From assembly GCF_000812565.1 (NCBI RefSeq), contig NZ_JTAM01000008.1, forward strand, positions 1 through 64,000: 64,000 nucleotides of DNA, read 5' to 3'. The notes below the pieces were generated by a model. That model was not told the origin of the DNA. It was given only the letters and a program-made list of their open reading frames with translations, and ran no database searches. A program made the position numbers and the translations under genes. The DNA is from Flammeovirga sp. OC4 (lineage in GTDB: Bacteria; Bacteroidota; Bacteroidia; Cytophagales; Flammeovirgaceae). Numbering within the stretch: the first letter of the stretch is position 1; each line of letters opens with the position of its first letter. Of the stretch, positions 53,107-62,000 are shown piece after piece.

Positions 53107-54261
53107 TTATCTTCTTCTAAATTCTGGAATTTCTAATGCATCAAAAACATGGTTAGTATTAACATAAGAGTGATTTACTCTATTTGTTAGGATAATTAAA
53201 AATGCTTCTGACTCAGGATAATGCACAAAGAGGGTGGAATAACCTCTCCACCAACCTCCATGGTAAACAACTTTTGTTCCGTCAGAAGGTTTAAATAATC
53301 TCCATCCAAAACCATAGTTGTATTTACTTTTTCGTTTAGGGCTATGAAAGGTAAAGGCTTTTTCTTTACTTTCAACACTTAAAATGGAGTCTCCTAAAAG
53401 TGCTTTGTGCCATTTGAAAAGATCTTCAACATTTGAATATACACTTTTATCTCCCAAAACACCATCCAACATGTATTCTTCAAACTTTCGGCCTCTACCT
53501 GTATGTCCAAAAGGGATATTGTCTTGTTGTACTTTTACTGGATCGAAAGTAAATGTAGAATCCATTTGTAAAGGTGTAAAAATTCTTTCCTTTAAGAAGG
53601 TAGGAAATGGATACCCGGATACCTTTTCGACAATTGAAGCAAGAAGCATGTAGCCTGAATTGGAATATTTGAACCTGCCATCTGGTGATCCATATTTGCC
53701 CGGCTTGTGCTCGTACATATAGTCTATGCACAATTGATTGCCGATAGGAGTGTGTTTATCTTTTAATTTTCTATCCATTAAATAGATGTAATTAGGAAGT
53801 CCAGATCGGTGATCAAGAAGCATCTTAATAGTGATTCCAGGATAGGGGAAATCGGGAAAGAATTTATTGATGGAGTCGTTGACAGATAGTAAAGAATCTT
53901 GCTCCAACATTAGAATAGCACTAGCGGTAAATTGCTTTGATACTGAAGCGAGTTGGAAAATATCATCTTCTTCTAATTTTGTTCTTCTCCTAACATCTCT
54001 ATAACCAAATGCCTTTTTATAGACAATCTGTTTATTTTTTGCACCTAAAACAACCCCGTTAAACCGTCTTGTTTTTTGGAGTTTTGTAAATGTAGAGTCG
54101 AAAATATGTTGAAAATGATCTAGCTCTTCCTGTGATAAAGAATCAATGTCGACGCTGGTGTTATCTTCTACTATTTCTTCCTTTACTTCTGGTTGTTTTT
54201 GGCATCCTAATGTTATACAAAAACAAAAAAGTAAAAGGAAGAGTGAATTTAAAGTACGCAC
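53107..54261 (-). CDS. beta-lactamase-like serine hydrolase lipoprotein
   Basis: This 384-residue lipoprotein belongs to the class C beta-lactamase/DD-peptidase-related group. A signal with a lipobox near LGCQ anchors it. The three active-site elements are SVSK (SxxK, about residue 104-110), YSN in FKYSNSGYM near 200 and HGG in VYHGGWWRGY near 345. A role in cell-wall or ester hydrolysis is likely, while antibiotic breakdown is not shown. It lies between the FAH-family gene (12 bases upstream) and trmH-type gene (13 bases downstream), so the three form a tight operon. Confidence 0.88.
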   Translation of the reverse strand: MRTLNSLFLLLFCFCITLGCQKQPEVKEEIVEDNTSVDIDSLSQEELDHFQHIFDSTFTKLQKTRRFNGVVLGAKNKQIVYKKAFGYRDVRRRTKLEEDDIFQLASVSKQFTASAILMLEQDSLLSVNDSINKFFPDFPYPGITIKMLLDHRSGLPNYIYLMDRKLKDKHTPIGNQLCIDYMYEHKPGKYGSPDGRFKYSNSGYMLLASIVEKVSGYPFPTFLKERIFTPLQMDSTFTFDPVKVQQDNIPFGHTGRGRKFEEYMLDGVLGDKSVYSNVEDLFKWHKALLGDSILSVESKEKAFTFHSPKRKSKYNYGFGWRLFKPSDGTKVVYHGGWWRGYSTLFVHYPESEAFLIILTNRVNHSYVNTNHVFDALEIPEFRRR

Positions 54262-54273
54262 AAATAAGAAATA

Positions 54274-54885
54274 CTATTTAACTTCGAAGTCTAATAATTT
54301 TTGATCTTCGATAAAACCTTCAATACGGTCGCCTATTTTAACTGGAGAAACACCTTTTGGTGTGCCTGTGAAAATGAGGTCACCTTTTCTTAACGTTATA
54401 TATTTTGAGACGAATGAAATGATTTCATCTACATTCCAAAGCATCATTTTTGAATTTCCATTCTGTTTTTCTTCTCCATTTAGTTTTACACTAAAATTGA
54501 TATTTTGAATAGACTCAAAATTGGAGATGGGTTGGAATGTTGAAATAGGGGCACTGCCATTAAAACCTTTCGCAAGATCCCAAGGAAGTCCTTTGTCTTT
54601 TAATTGTTTTTGGACATCTCTTGCAGTGAAGTCAATGCCAAGGGCAACTTCGTCGTAGTAACGATGTGCAAATTTTTCTTGGATGTATTTTCCCTCTTTG
54701 CAGATTTTTATTACTAACTCAACTTCATGATGGATATCTTCAGAAAATTCTGGATAATAAAACGGTGCGTTATTTCTCAAAACAGCAGTGTCAGGCTTAG
54801 AGAAAATGACAGGTTGAGTTGGTCGTTCGTTGTTTAGTTCTTCAATATGGTCTACGTAATTACGACCGATGCAAATGATTTTCAT
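54274..54885 (-). CDS. fumarylacetoacetate hydrolase-family protein
   Basis: This 203-residue enzyme belongs to the FAH family, which cleaves or decarboxylates 2,4-dioxo acids using a divalent metal. The N-terminus MKIICIGRNYVDH is characteristic. Metal ligands are seen in HHEVELVI (E and E) and in GIDFTARD (D), and the substrate loop TGTPKGVSP is close to the C-terminus. It resembles the acylpyruvase/oxaloacetate decarboxylase (FAHD1-like) branch. I set the start at ATG 54885, where the family N-terminus begins, over an upstream start at 54921. It is the first gene of the FAH, serine-hydrolase and TrmH-type operon. Confidence 0.9.
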   Translation of the reverse strand: MKIICIGRNYVDHIEELNNERPTQPVIFSKPDTAVLRNNAPFYYPEFSEDIHHEVELVIKICKEGKYIQEKFAHRYYDEVALGIDFTARDVQKQLKDKGLPWDLAKGFNGSAPISTFQPISNFESIQNINFSVKLNGEEKQNGNSKMMLWNVDEIISFVSKYITLRKGDLIFTGTPKGVSPVKIGDRIEGFIEDQKLLDFEVK

Positions 54886-54920
54886 AATAATAAAAAAAGT
54901 GTCAGTACAGTAAATAAACA

Positions 54921-54948
54921 AAAAAAGCCCGATAGGTTATTATCGGGC
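54921..54948 (-). terminator. terminator after the zinc-ribbon gene
   Basis: GCCCGATA (54927-54934) pairs with TATCGGGC (54941-54948) over a 6-base loop. On the minus strand a T6 run follows. Confidence 0.9.
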
Positions 54949-54968
54949 CATTTTTGTCGGTAATAGAA

Positions 54969-55760
54969 TTACTTTTTCTTAGCCGTAGCTTTTCTACCTC
55001 TAGTAGAACGTCTCTTAGGAGCTGGTTCCACTTCCTCGATTACTTCTACTTCAGTAAGAACTCTACCACAGTGCTCACAAACGATTAGCTTCTTTTTCTC
55101 ACGAATATCTGCTTGACGTTGTGGAGGAACAGTTGCGAAACAACCACCACAAGCACCTCTTTTTACAGATACTACAGCTAATCCATTTGAAGAATTCTCT
55201 CTAATCTTATTATATGATCTTAATAATCTCTCATCAAGATGTTTCGTTGCCTTATCACGTTGCTTCAAAAGCTTTTGCTCGTCCACTTCACTTTCCGCCA
55301 TAATTTCGTCAAGTTCGGCTTTCTTAGCTTGTAGATCTTTTCTACGTTCTTCTAAAGCTTCTTTCGTATTAACGATTTTATCACGCTTCACTTTGCCATC
55401 AGCCTCGTTATCACGAATTTTCTTTTGTGCAACTTGTATATCAAGATCAAGCATCTCCATTTCTTTGTTGATCGCATCAAATTCTCTGTTATTTCTAACA
55501 TTCATTTGTTGCTCTTCAAGATATGTAATACGCTTCTTGAAATCTTGAATTTTACCTTTTAACTGTTCAATATTTGCCTCTGTGCTACCAAGATCTGCAT
55601 TAAGGTTATCGATACGAGTTTCAAAACGTACGATTTCATCCTCTAAGTCTTGAACTTCTTCCGGCAAGTCGCCGCGTAATTTGCGGATTGCATCTAGTTC
55701 GCTGTCGATATGTTGTACTTTCGAAAGCGCCTCGATTCTTTGGGCGACGGTATTCTCCAT
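54969..55760 (-). CDS. coiled-coil C4-type zinc-ribbon protein
   Basis: This 263-residue protein has the CtdA/YbgI-neighbour type structure of PF02591. A long coiled coil (about 15-185), rich in Glu, Lys, Leu and Asp, is followed by a C4 zinc ribbon CGGC...CEHC (about 202-230) and a basic Ala/Lys-rich tail. In other Bacteroidota it lies next to nif3 and is thought to bind nucleic acid or act with Nif3; direct proof is lacking. ATG 55760 is selected because the conserved start MENTVAQRIEAL is there; an upstream start at 55826 adds 22 residues. It is separated from the FAH gene by a strong terminator. Confidence 0.85.
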   Translation of the reverse strand: MENTVAQRIEALSKVQHIDSELDAIRKLRGDLPEEVQDLEDEIVRFETRIDNLNADLGSTEANIEQLKGKIQDFKKRITYLEEQQMNVRNNREFDAINKEMEMLDLDIQVAQKKIRDNEADGKVKRDKIVNTKEALEERRKDLQAKKAELDEIMAESEVDEQKLLKQRDKATKHLDERLLRSYNKIRENSSNGLAVVSVKRGACGGCFATVPPQRQADIREKKKLIVCEHCGRVLTEVEVIEEVEPAPKRRSTRGRKATAKKK

Positions 55761-55902
55761 AGGGATTGGTAAAACTAAAGTGTTGACATTAAATTTTTTC
55801 CTGTATGCATTATAGATACTATGCAAGATGCAATTTTAGTAAATAAAATCGACATATTCAGTATAAATTAGAATTAAATAACTAATCTATTTTCCATAAA
55901 GC

Positions 55903-55933
55903 AAAAAAAAGGCTAACAATACAATTGTTAGCC
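55903..55933 (-). terminator. terminator after the tRNA gene
   Basis: GGCTAACAAT (55911-55920) pairs with ATTGTTAGCC (55924-55933) over a 3-base loop. On the minus strand it is followed by T8. Confidence 0.88.
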
Positions 55934-55941
55934 CCATTAAG

Positions 55942-56015
55942 TGCTCCCAACAGGGCTCGAACCTGTGACCCTCTGATTATGAGTCAGATGCTCTAACCAA
56001 CTGAGCTATGGGAGC
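55942..56015 (-). tRNA. tRNA-Met(CAT)
   Basis: The minus strand folds as a full cloverleaf. The 7-bp acceptor stem is GCTCCCA with TGGGAGC, plus discriminator A. The D arm is GCTCAGTTGGTTAGAGC, the anticodon stem is TCTGA/TCAGA with loop CTCATAA, the variable region is short, and the T arm is ACAGG-TTCGAGC-CCTGT. The anticodon is CAT. CAT can also belong to the tRNA-Ile2 read with lysidine; the acceptor and anticodon stems here look more like elongator Met, but I cannot settle it without comparison. CCA is not encoded. Confidence 0.92.
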
Positions 56016-56036
56016 TGCTTTTCCTTGAAAGCGTTG

Positions 56037-56044
56037 CAAATATA
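56037..56044 (-). promoter_or_regulatory. -7 element TATATTTG for tRNA-Met
   Basis: This exact TAnnTTTG match on the minus strand lies 22 bases before the tRNA 5' end. TTG bases about 16 further upstream could be a -33 element. Confidence 0.65.
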
Positions 56045-56048
56045 GCAG

Positions 56049-56119
56049 ATTGTTTTCCAACAATGCAAAAGAAAAAATAAAGTTTTTTGTATTATTTTTT
56101 TAACCAGTTGGAAAACAAT
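56049..56119. repeat. 13-bp inverted repeat upstream of tRNA-Met
   Basis: ATTGTTTTCCAAC (56049-56061) and GTTGGAAAACAAT (56107-56119) are perfect complements, 45 bases apart. The near arm overlaps the -33 region of the tRNA promoter. Confidence 0.6.
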
Positions 56120-56152
56120 AATTTATTTTTGAATAAAAAATGAAAGAAAACG

Positions 56153-56170
56153 TATCTAGTCGACTAGATA
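56153..56170. repeat. 18-bp perfect palindrome
   Basis: TATCTAGTCGACTAGATA reads the same on both strands with no spacer. It resembles a binding site for a symmetric dimer. No gene start is near it. Confidence 0.6.
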
Positions 56171-56307
56171 GACAATTTTCCACTCAGGATTCATCAAAAA
56201 TGCATTTTCTGTTTAAACAGGGCTATGTTTAGATTCTTGTAATCGTTATCATTTATTAAGGGATTATTAGTGTTTTTGACGAAGAATAATCTTCTTTTTA
56301 CAAAACA

Positions 56308-56333
56308 AGAGGAGCAAATAATTATACTCCTCT
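56308..56333 (-). terminator. hairpin near the ade stop codon
   Basis: AGAGGAG (56308-56314) pairs with CTCCTCT (56327-56333), 22 bases after the ade stop. The T-tract on the minus strand is interrupted, so the terminator is moderate at best. Confidence 0.5.
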
Positions 56334-56354
56334 AATTTTTGTCAAGATGATATT

Positions 56355-57971
56355 TTATTTCACTAATAAATCTGTAAACTTAAACGTAGCACCATCGAAT
56401 AGTCCTTTATCACTCAGCTTGAGTTGAGGAATGACTAGCAAGGCCATAAAAGATAAAGTCATGTAAGGGTCATGTAACTGACTACCGTACTCTTTTGCTT
56501 TATCAAGTAGCTTTTGGTATTGCTCAGCCACTACTTCTCCATTTTCATTCGTCATTAATCCGGCAATCGGTAACTCAAGACTATTTGTTTCATCATCAGA
56601 AACGATACAAATGCCTCCTTTCATATCAATGACTTTATTGACCGCTTTGTAAATCTCGAAGTCAGATGAGCCAACAGCAACAATATTGTGTGAGTCATGT
56701 GCTACCGTAGAAGCAATTGCACCTTTGAACAACCCAAAACCTTTAATAAAGCCAATTGAGGGATCTGTGTCTTCATATCGGTTTACTACTGTCATTTTAA
56801 GTATATCATTCCTTTTGAATGATTTATATTCATGCACTTCGGTAGATGTAATAAGTTGACCATCGTGAGCAATAATGCATCTTATTTTATCTTCAGGTTG
56901 ATAATCTACATCAAAAAAGGAGGTGTGTTTTTTGGTGCAGTTAAACTTATTGATAATTTCTGCTTTTGGAGTTGTAAATAGCTCTTTACCGTTTTCAGCA
57001 ACTTTCTCACCATCAATATAAGTGGCAATAATATTAAAGTCCGTAATGCTGTCTACAATGATAAAGTCGGCATAGTCTCCAACTCTTAATTGTCCTACAT
57101 CAAGTTTGTAGTGATTAATGGGATTGATGGAAGCAATTTTTATAACATTAAAGATGTCATCACCATTTTCAATAGAGCGATGTACAAACTTATCCATATG
57201 ATAATCGACCAACTCGTGAGGGTGGGAGTCATCTGTACAAAACATTAAGGATTCAGGATTGGTCTTGATCAAGGGAGCAAGGGCTTCATAGTTTTTAGCA
57301 GCACTTCCTTCTCTGATCTGTATTTTCATGCCCGCTTCTAACTTATCTCTTGCTTCATCAAGCTCCACGCATTCATGATCGGTAGATATACCCGCACTGG
57401 CATATTTTCTTGCTTGTTCTCCTTTTAACCCAGGGGCATGTCCATCTATGGGTTTATTAAGTGTTTTGGCAGCAAGGATTTTCTTTTTTACTTCTGCATC
57501 TCCATATAAAACACCCGGCCAATTCATCATTTCAGCTAGGTATTTAATGTCTTTACTTTTTAGTAAAGATTCAATAGCTCTTGAATTGATAGTTGCTCCT
57601 GCACTTTCAAAGTTTGTAGCAGGAACGCATGAAGGAGCACCGAAGTTAAATTTTAGAGGTGTTTTTTTCCCATCATCAATCATGTACTGTACACCTTCTA
57701 CACCTAATACATTGGCAATCTCATGAGGATCAGAAACTGTTGCTACCGTACCATGTCTCACTGCAATTTTTGCAAATTCAGAAGGAACTAGCATAGAACT
57801 TTCAATGTGGATGTGTGCATCCACGAACCCTGGCATTATATATTGATTGCAACCTTTTGCAGATTCGTCGTATTTGATGGAAGTGATTTTTTTTCCTCTA
57901 AATTTTAACGTTCCAGGAAAGATGACTCTTCCATGAACATCTACAATATATGCTTGTATTTCTTTTTCCAT
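56355..57971 (-). CDS. ade: adenine deaminase
   Basis: This is an amidohydrolase that deaminates adenine to hypoxanthine. It shows the metal-binding start IMPGFVDAHIHIESSM with H53 and H55, then VSDPHEIANVLG, the substrate-side GHAPGLKG, the Lys/Asp region and FCTDDSHPHELV, and the C-terminal adenine-deaminase domain (about 370-538, with VSDDETNSLELPIAGLM). At 538 residues it is slightly shorter than the E. coli type. It provides purine salvage in the cytoplasm. It is preceded by a hairpin very near its start and stands alone on the minus strand. Confidence 0.95.
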   Translation of the reverse strand: MEKEIQAYIVDVHGRVIFPGTLKFRGKKITSIKYDESAKGCNQYIMPGFVDAHIHIESSMLVPSEFAKIAVRHGTVATVSDPHEIANVLGVEGVQYMIDDGKKTPLKFNFGAPSCVPATNFESAGATINSRAIESLLKSKDIKYLAEMMNWPGVLYGDAEVKKKILAAKTLNKPIDGHAPGLKGEQARKYASAGISTDHECVELDEARDKLEAGMKIQIREGSAAKNYEALAPLIKTNPESLMFCTDDSHPHELVDYHMDKFVHRSIENGDDIFNVIKIASINPINHYKLDVGQLRVGDYADFIIVDSITDFNIIATYIDGEKVAENGKELFTTPKAEIINKFNCTKKHTSFFDVDYQPEDKIRCIIAHDGQLITSTEVHEYKSFKRNDILKMTVVNRYEDTDPSIGFIKGFGLFKGAIASTVAHDSHNIVAVGSSDFEIYKAVNKVIDMKGGICIVSDDETNSLELPIAGLMTNENGEVVAEQYQKLLDKAKEYGSQLHDPYMTLSFMALLVIPQLKLSDKGLFDGATFKFTDLLVK

Positions 57972-57988
57972 TGGTTTTTAATTGAACA

Positions 57989-58028
57989 AAGCCAAAATAC
58001 CTCATCAGTGTTTGAAGTATTTTGGCTT
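57989..58028 (-). other. 12-bp hairpin just upstream of ade
   Basis: AAGCCAAAATAC (57989-58000) pairs with GTATTTTGGCTT (58017-58028), only 17 bases before the ade start codon. It lies between the beta-barrel gene and ade. It may be a terminator of the former or a leader element of ade. Confidence 0.45.
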
Positions 58029-58102
58029 AGTCTATATTTAATTTAATTGTTGTTGAAATTTTATGTCGTGTTTTTAAACAATCATTTTAAAAGAATGATT
58101 AC

Positions 58103-58705
58103 TTAAAATACTAAAGCGTAAGCTACAGTTATATCAAACCTAGAGACAGATAAGTCGTTTCCTTCTGCTCTAGAAATATCTGAAAAACCAGTAATGTACC
58201 TAAAGTCTATCATTATATTGTCTATCAAAGCACCAACTCCAAAAACCATAGAAAAATTAGAGTCATTTAAATATCTCATGCCATCTCTTTCTCCACCGTT
58301 TTCAGCGGGACTCAATGTGCCATCCAAAATATTTACAGATCCCTTTTCTTTTGCTCTGGCCAAAATACTTACCATTGGGCCTGCATTGAAGAAAAAGCGC
58401 TCTTTTTTTCCAAATGTAAGTTTTGCTAAAATTGGAAAATCAACATAATTCAAATTAATGGTTGTTCCTTCAGATTTTGAACTAATGATAGAGTACATGC
58501 ATTCTGCCTGTAATGAAAATAGATCGTTTGTAGCGGCTTCTACTGCTATACCAAAATTAATATTTGGCTTGTAGTTGAAATCATTCGCACGATTGGTTTT
58601 AATGGTTGAAATACTTGTGCCAACCTTTCCTGCTACCATGATACCTTGTCCAAAGACAGAATAAGAGGCGATTAATAAACTAAGGGCCAAAAATATTTTC
58701 TTCAT
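58103..58705 (-). CDS. small outer-membrane beta-barrel protein (porin-like)
   Basis: This 200-residue protein has a signal peptide (about 1-20, ending SVFGQ) and a mature region of alternating hydrophobic strands ending ITVAYALVF, with a C-terminal Phe, as in eight-stranded outer-membrane barrels of the PF13568 type. NAGPMVSIL near residue 115 and VFGVGALID near 160 are typical strand pairs. Function is not known; such proteins are common in Bacteroidota and can be structural or adhesive. ATG 58705 is chosen because it begins the signal peptide; the in-frame start at 58747 adds 14 residues. It has a gap of about 130 bases to ade. Confidence 0.8.
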   Translation of the reverse strand: MKKIFLALSLLIASYSVFGQGIMVAGKVGTSISTIKTNRANDFNYKPNINFGIAVEAATNDLFSLQAECMYSIISSKSEGTTINLNYVDFPILAKLTFGKKERFFFNAGPMVSILARAKEKGSVNILDGTLSPAENGGERDGMRYLNDSNFSMVFGVGALIDNIMIDFRYITGFSDISRAEGNDLSVSRFDITVAYALVF

Positions 58706-59000
58706 ATAAGAATAGGTAATTTCAAAAAATATAGTTTTTAAAAGCACAAAATTATTTTTGTAGACTTAAGGGTCATTGTAATAAATTCTGTCTTGCTTAA
58801 TATTTAAAGTTACTATTCTTTTTATGTAAGAACCAAGCCAAAGATAATCTATAATTAATTCTTCAATGAATTTAATCATAACACTACCCCAAAATACATT
58901 TATTAGTAATTTTCTTTGATAATTCTGAAGATAAAAATTCAAAACAATGAAATAGAAATTAAAGTAATGAGATGCTCTATGACTCGTTGAAATATAAAAA

Positions 59001-59032
59001 ACGAGATTTCAATTCATTAAAAGAAATCTCGT
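59001..59032 (-). terminator. terminator after the giant surface protein
   Basis: ACGAGATTTC (59001-59010) and GAAATCTCGT (59023-59032) form a 10-bp stem. On the minus strand it is followed by T6. It lies 8 bases after the stop codon. Confidence 0.85.
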
Positions 59033-59040
59033 CTAAATAA

Positions 59041-62000
59041 TTATCTTATTAGTAAAATTTGTCCTGTTTTTTCTGTAACAGATCCATCTTTTTGTGATGT
59101 GTAACGAATAGTGTAAGTGTAATTACCTGATATCATATCAGCACCTTTATATTGACCGTCCCATCCATTACCTGGGCTACTTGCTTCTGATGATGTTTTA
59201 TATTCTTTGTGGAATATTGACTCTCCCCAATTATTAAAGATGTGAAGATCTATATCAACAGCATAGGCTGGTTCAAGCAAGAACTCATCGTTTATGCCGT
59301 CTCCATTTGGAGTGAAGGCATTTGGTGTATTCATCCTTGCAGGACAAATTTGATTAATAAAAATCGTATCCACTGTTGAACATCTTGTAGCGTGTGTCTC
59401 ATCTGTCACCACAACAGTGTATGTTCCAGAGCGATCTCTTGTAACTACTCTAGATGTTTCTCCCGTATTCCATTGATAGGTAAAGTTTTCGCCTTCAATG
59501 GCTCCCACTTGTAGTAAATCCCCAAATTCAAAACAGAAAGTAGTGTCTTCTAAAACCATCTCAGGATTAGGATGGAAAATAGCTTCAAACTCATGCGTAA
59601 ATTCACACATAGTTCCTGAAGAATGTTCCACCATAGTTCTGACAGAATAGACTCCATTTTCTAGAACATCTATTGTAGGAGTGGTTTCGCCTGTACTCCA
59701 AATGTAAGTCTGAACGGTCTCTTCATAATCAGGGATTCTAGCATCGAATGTGATAGCTTCTGTTTCACATGATTCTTGTTCTCTATCCATGTCAATATCA
59801 GGGATGATATGCACTGTGATATCATGAGTATTCACACATCCTTGTGAATTGGTGACTGTTAAGGTGTATGTCGTTTCCTCCTGAGGTGCTACCTCTATCG
59901 CTTGAGTAGTTTCGCCTGTACTCCATAAGTAAGTGACTGGAACATCTACCTCTGGCGTAAGAGTAGTAGCTAACCCTTCACAGATCCAAACATCTGATGG
60001 TAATGTGACAACAGGAAGCGGTGTGACAGTTATTGAATCGATATAAGTATTTGTACAACCTCCATTATTGGTTACTTCTACTAAAACAGCGAATGTGCCT
60101 GCTTCTGGATATTGGAAGGAAGTATTAGTCTCGTAAGCGTCAAATAATGCTCCATTTATCTCACTATAATCAAAGTCCCATTTTACAGCTCTAATTCCAT
60201 GATCACCGCTTTGATTTAATTGAGGTGTTGTATTAATAAATTGAGCAACTTCTCCAATACAGATATCATTGAATGTAAAGGATGGAGTAGGTATTTCATG
60301 AATTGGAACTATTGAAGTATACTTATCTGATATACAACCGGCTGGTGTAATTATTCTCATCGATACAGGGTGATCACCTTCTTTTGTGAAGGTATAAGTC
60401 GTGTCACCTGAAGTTTGAATTTCATAATTGCCATCATTATTAAAATCCCATTCAAAAACACTTCCTGCATGTGGAACTTCAGCATTTCTAGTAGAGAAGT
60501 GGATTAATTCATTCTGACAGCCAAATCCTTGGTCCACTACAAAATTGGCAATAGGCGTTCTATTAAATACAATGTTCATTGTATCGATAGCTACACAATT
60601 TGAATTTTCTTTGTTTTTAACTCTTAAAACAATAGTACTGTTTACTTCAAAAGAGTTAGAGTTGAAAACTGGCTCTGAAAGTGAAGCAAGGTAAGAGTTC
60701 ATATTGGATTGGTTATTAATACTTCCACCCATAGACTCAATCACTTCCCATTCATAATCCATTCCCGACCAATTTGTTTCATTTGGACTCAAGAAGAATA
60801 CTCTTTCTTGACAATCAGCCATATCAGCTGGCAAACTCACTGTTGGTGTTCGTAAGAAAGTGACCGCAATTTCATCTGTACTTGTTCCACAATTATTCAA
60901 TTGGTTTTCTGTAGTCAATGAAATATAGGCTTTTACCCAAGAAGCATCACCCGGTATTGTTGTCACTTCAAATGTTGGCTGATAAGTGCTAGCATTATTG
61001 ATGGTTACACTAGCCCTTGTATCTGATGTTCTTTGATCTGTATCAATTCGGTTGATGGTCCAATTGTAATTGAAATTACCAATGAATTCTTCATTTATTG
61101 GATTAATTGTCATGATAGACGAATCGCAGCCGGCTTGTAGGTCTTCACCTAAGGCACTAATTGGACTTCTGAAGAATGTAACCTCGATAGAGTCAGAAAC
61201 AATAGTACAATATGGATTCGATGGATTAGAAACCGTTAACTTGTACCAAGCAGAGAGTTGAGCTGCACCGTTAGGGAAAGTTGGGTTTTCTACTATTACT
61301 TGATAGTCAGACATTGAACTGATTTGGATGTCTGCACCATTTACAGAATCAATATCACTGCTCATACGCAAGCGCTCCCAAGTGTAGGTGAAGTTTTGTA
61401 CTTCGCTTTGAAGAGGGGTTAAGATGATGGTGTTATTATCACAAGCATTTGAGTTTGAACTTACAATACTTAATTCTGGTTGTCTATGGAATCTTAATGT
61501 AATACTTTCTGTATCCGAACATCCACTGTTTCCATTTAAGACTTCTAGGGTAGCTTCAATTTCAATGTATGAAGCTCCTGTTGGGAATGTAGGATTGGAC
61601 ACTATTAATGCATGACCTCGGCTTCCATTAGAAGTAGAGTCTACTGTTCCTGTATTGTTGCCGATATCATCAGTGATATTAAAGCTCCAATTGTAATTGA
61701 ATTCAGAAACGGCTTCTTCTCCTGTGGTAATGGTGAATTGATTGTTTTCACATAAATCGGTAGCTGATGAATTCAAACTGACTTGAGGCGTTCTGTAGAA
61801 AGTCAAACTTCTTGTTTCATTCGCAAAGCAAGTATTGTATTGATGCGAGTTGTGAGCCATTAAATCAATAGTGAAGTTGATTTCTCCAGAACCTTGATCA
61901 AATTCATTGACGTCAATCAAAAGACTATCCAATACGGATACGGTATCAATAGTACCCCCAGTAAGATTATTGATGGACCAATCAAATACATAATTACTGT

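Larger units (their letters stand above)
56016..56354. other. gene-free region between tRNA-Met and ade
   Basis: It contains a promoter element for the tRNA (56037-56044 on the minus strand), a 13-bp inverted repeat (56049-56061 with 56107-56119), an 18-bp perfect palindrome (56153-56170) and a terminator hairpin near the ade stop codon. No protein-coding frame is seen. Confidence 0.6.

Noticed and set aside
55942-56015. tRNA-Ile2 with a lysidine-modified CAT anticodon
   Set aside because: Considered because CAT is shared. The stems look more like elongator Met, but this is a judgement and not a proof.
57972-58102. Purine riboswitch upstream of adenine deaminase
   Set aside because: A single hairpin is seen. 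The three-helix junction and conserved core of the known purine aptamer are not visible.
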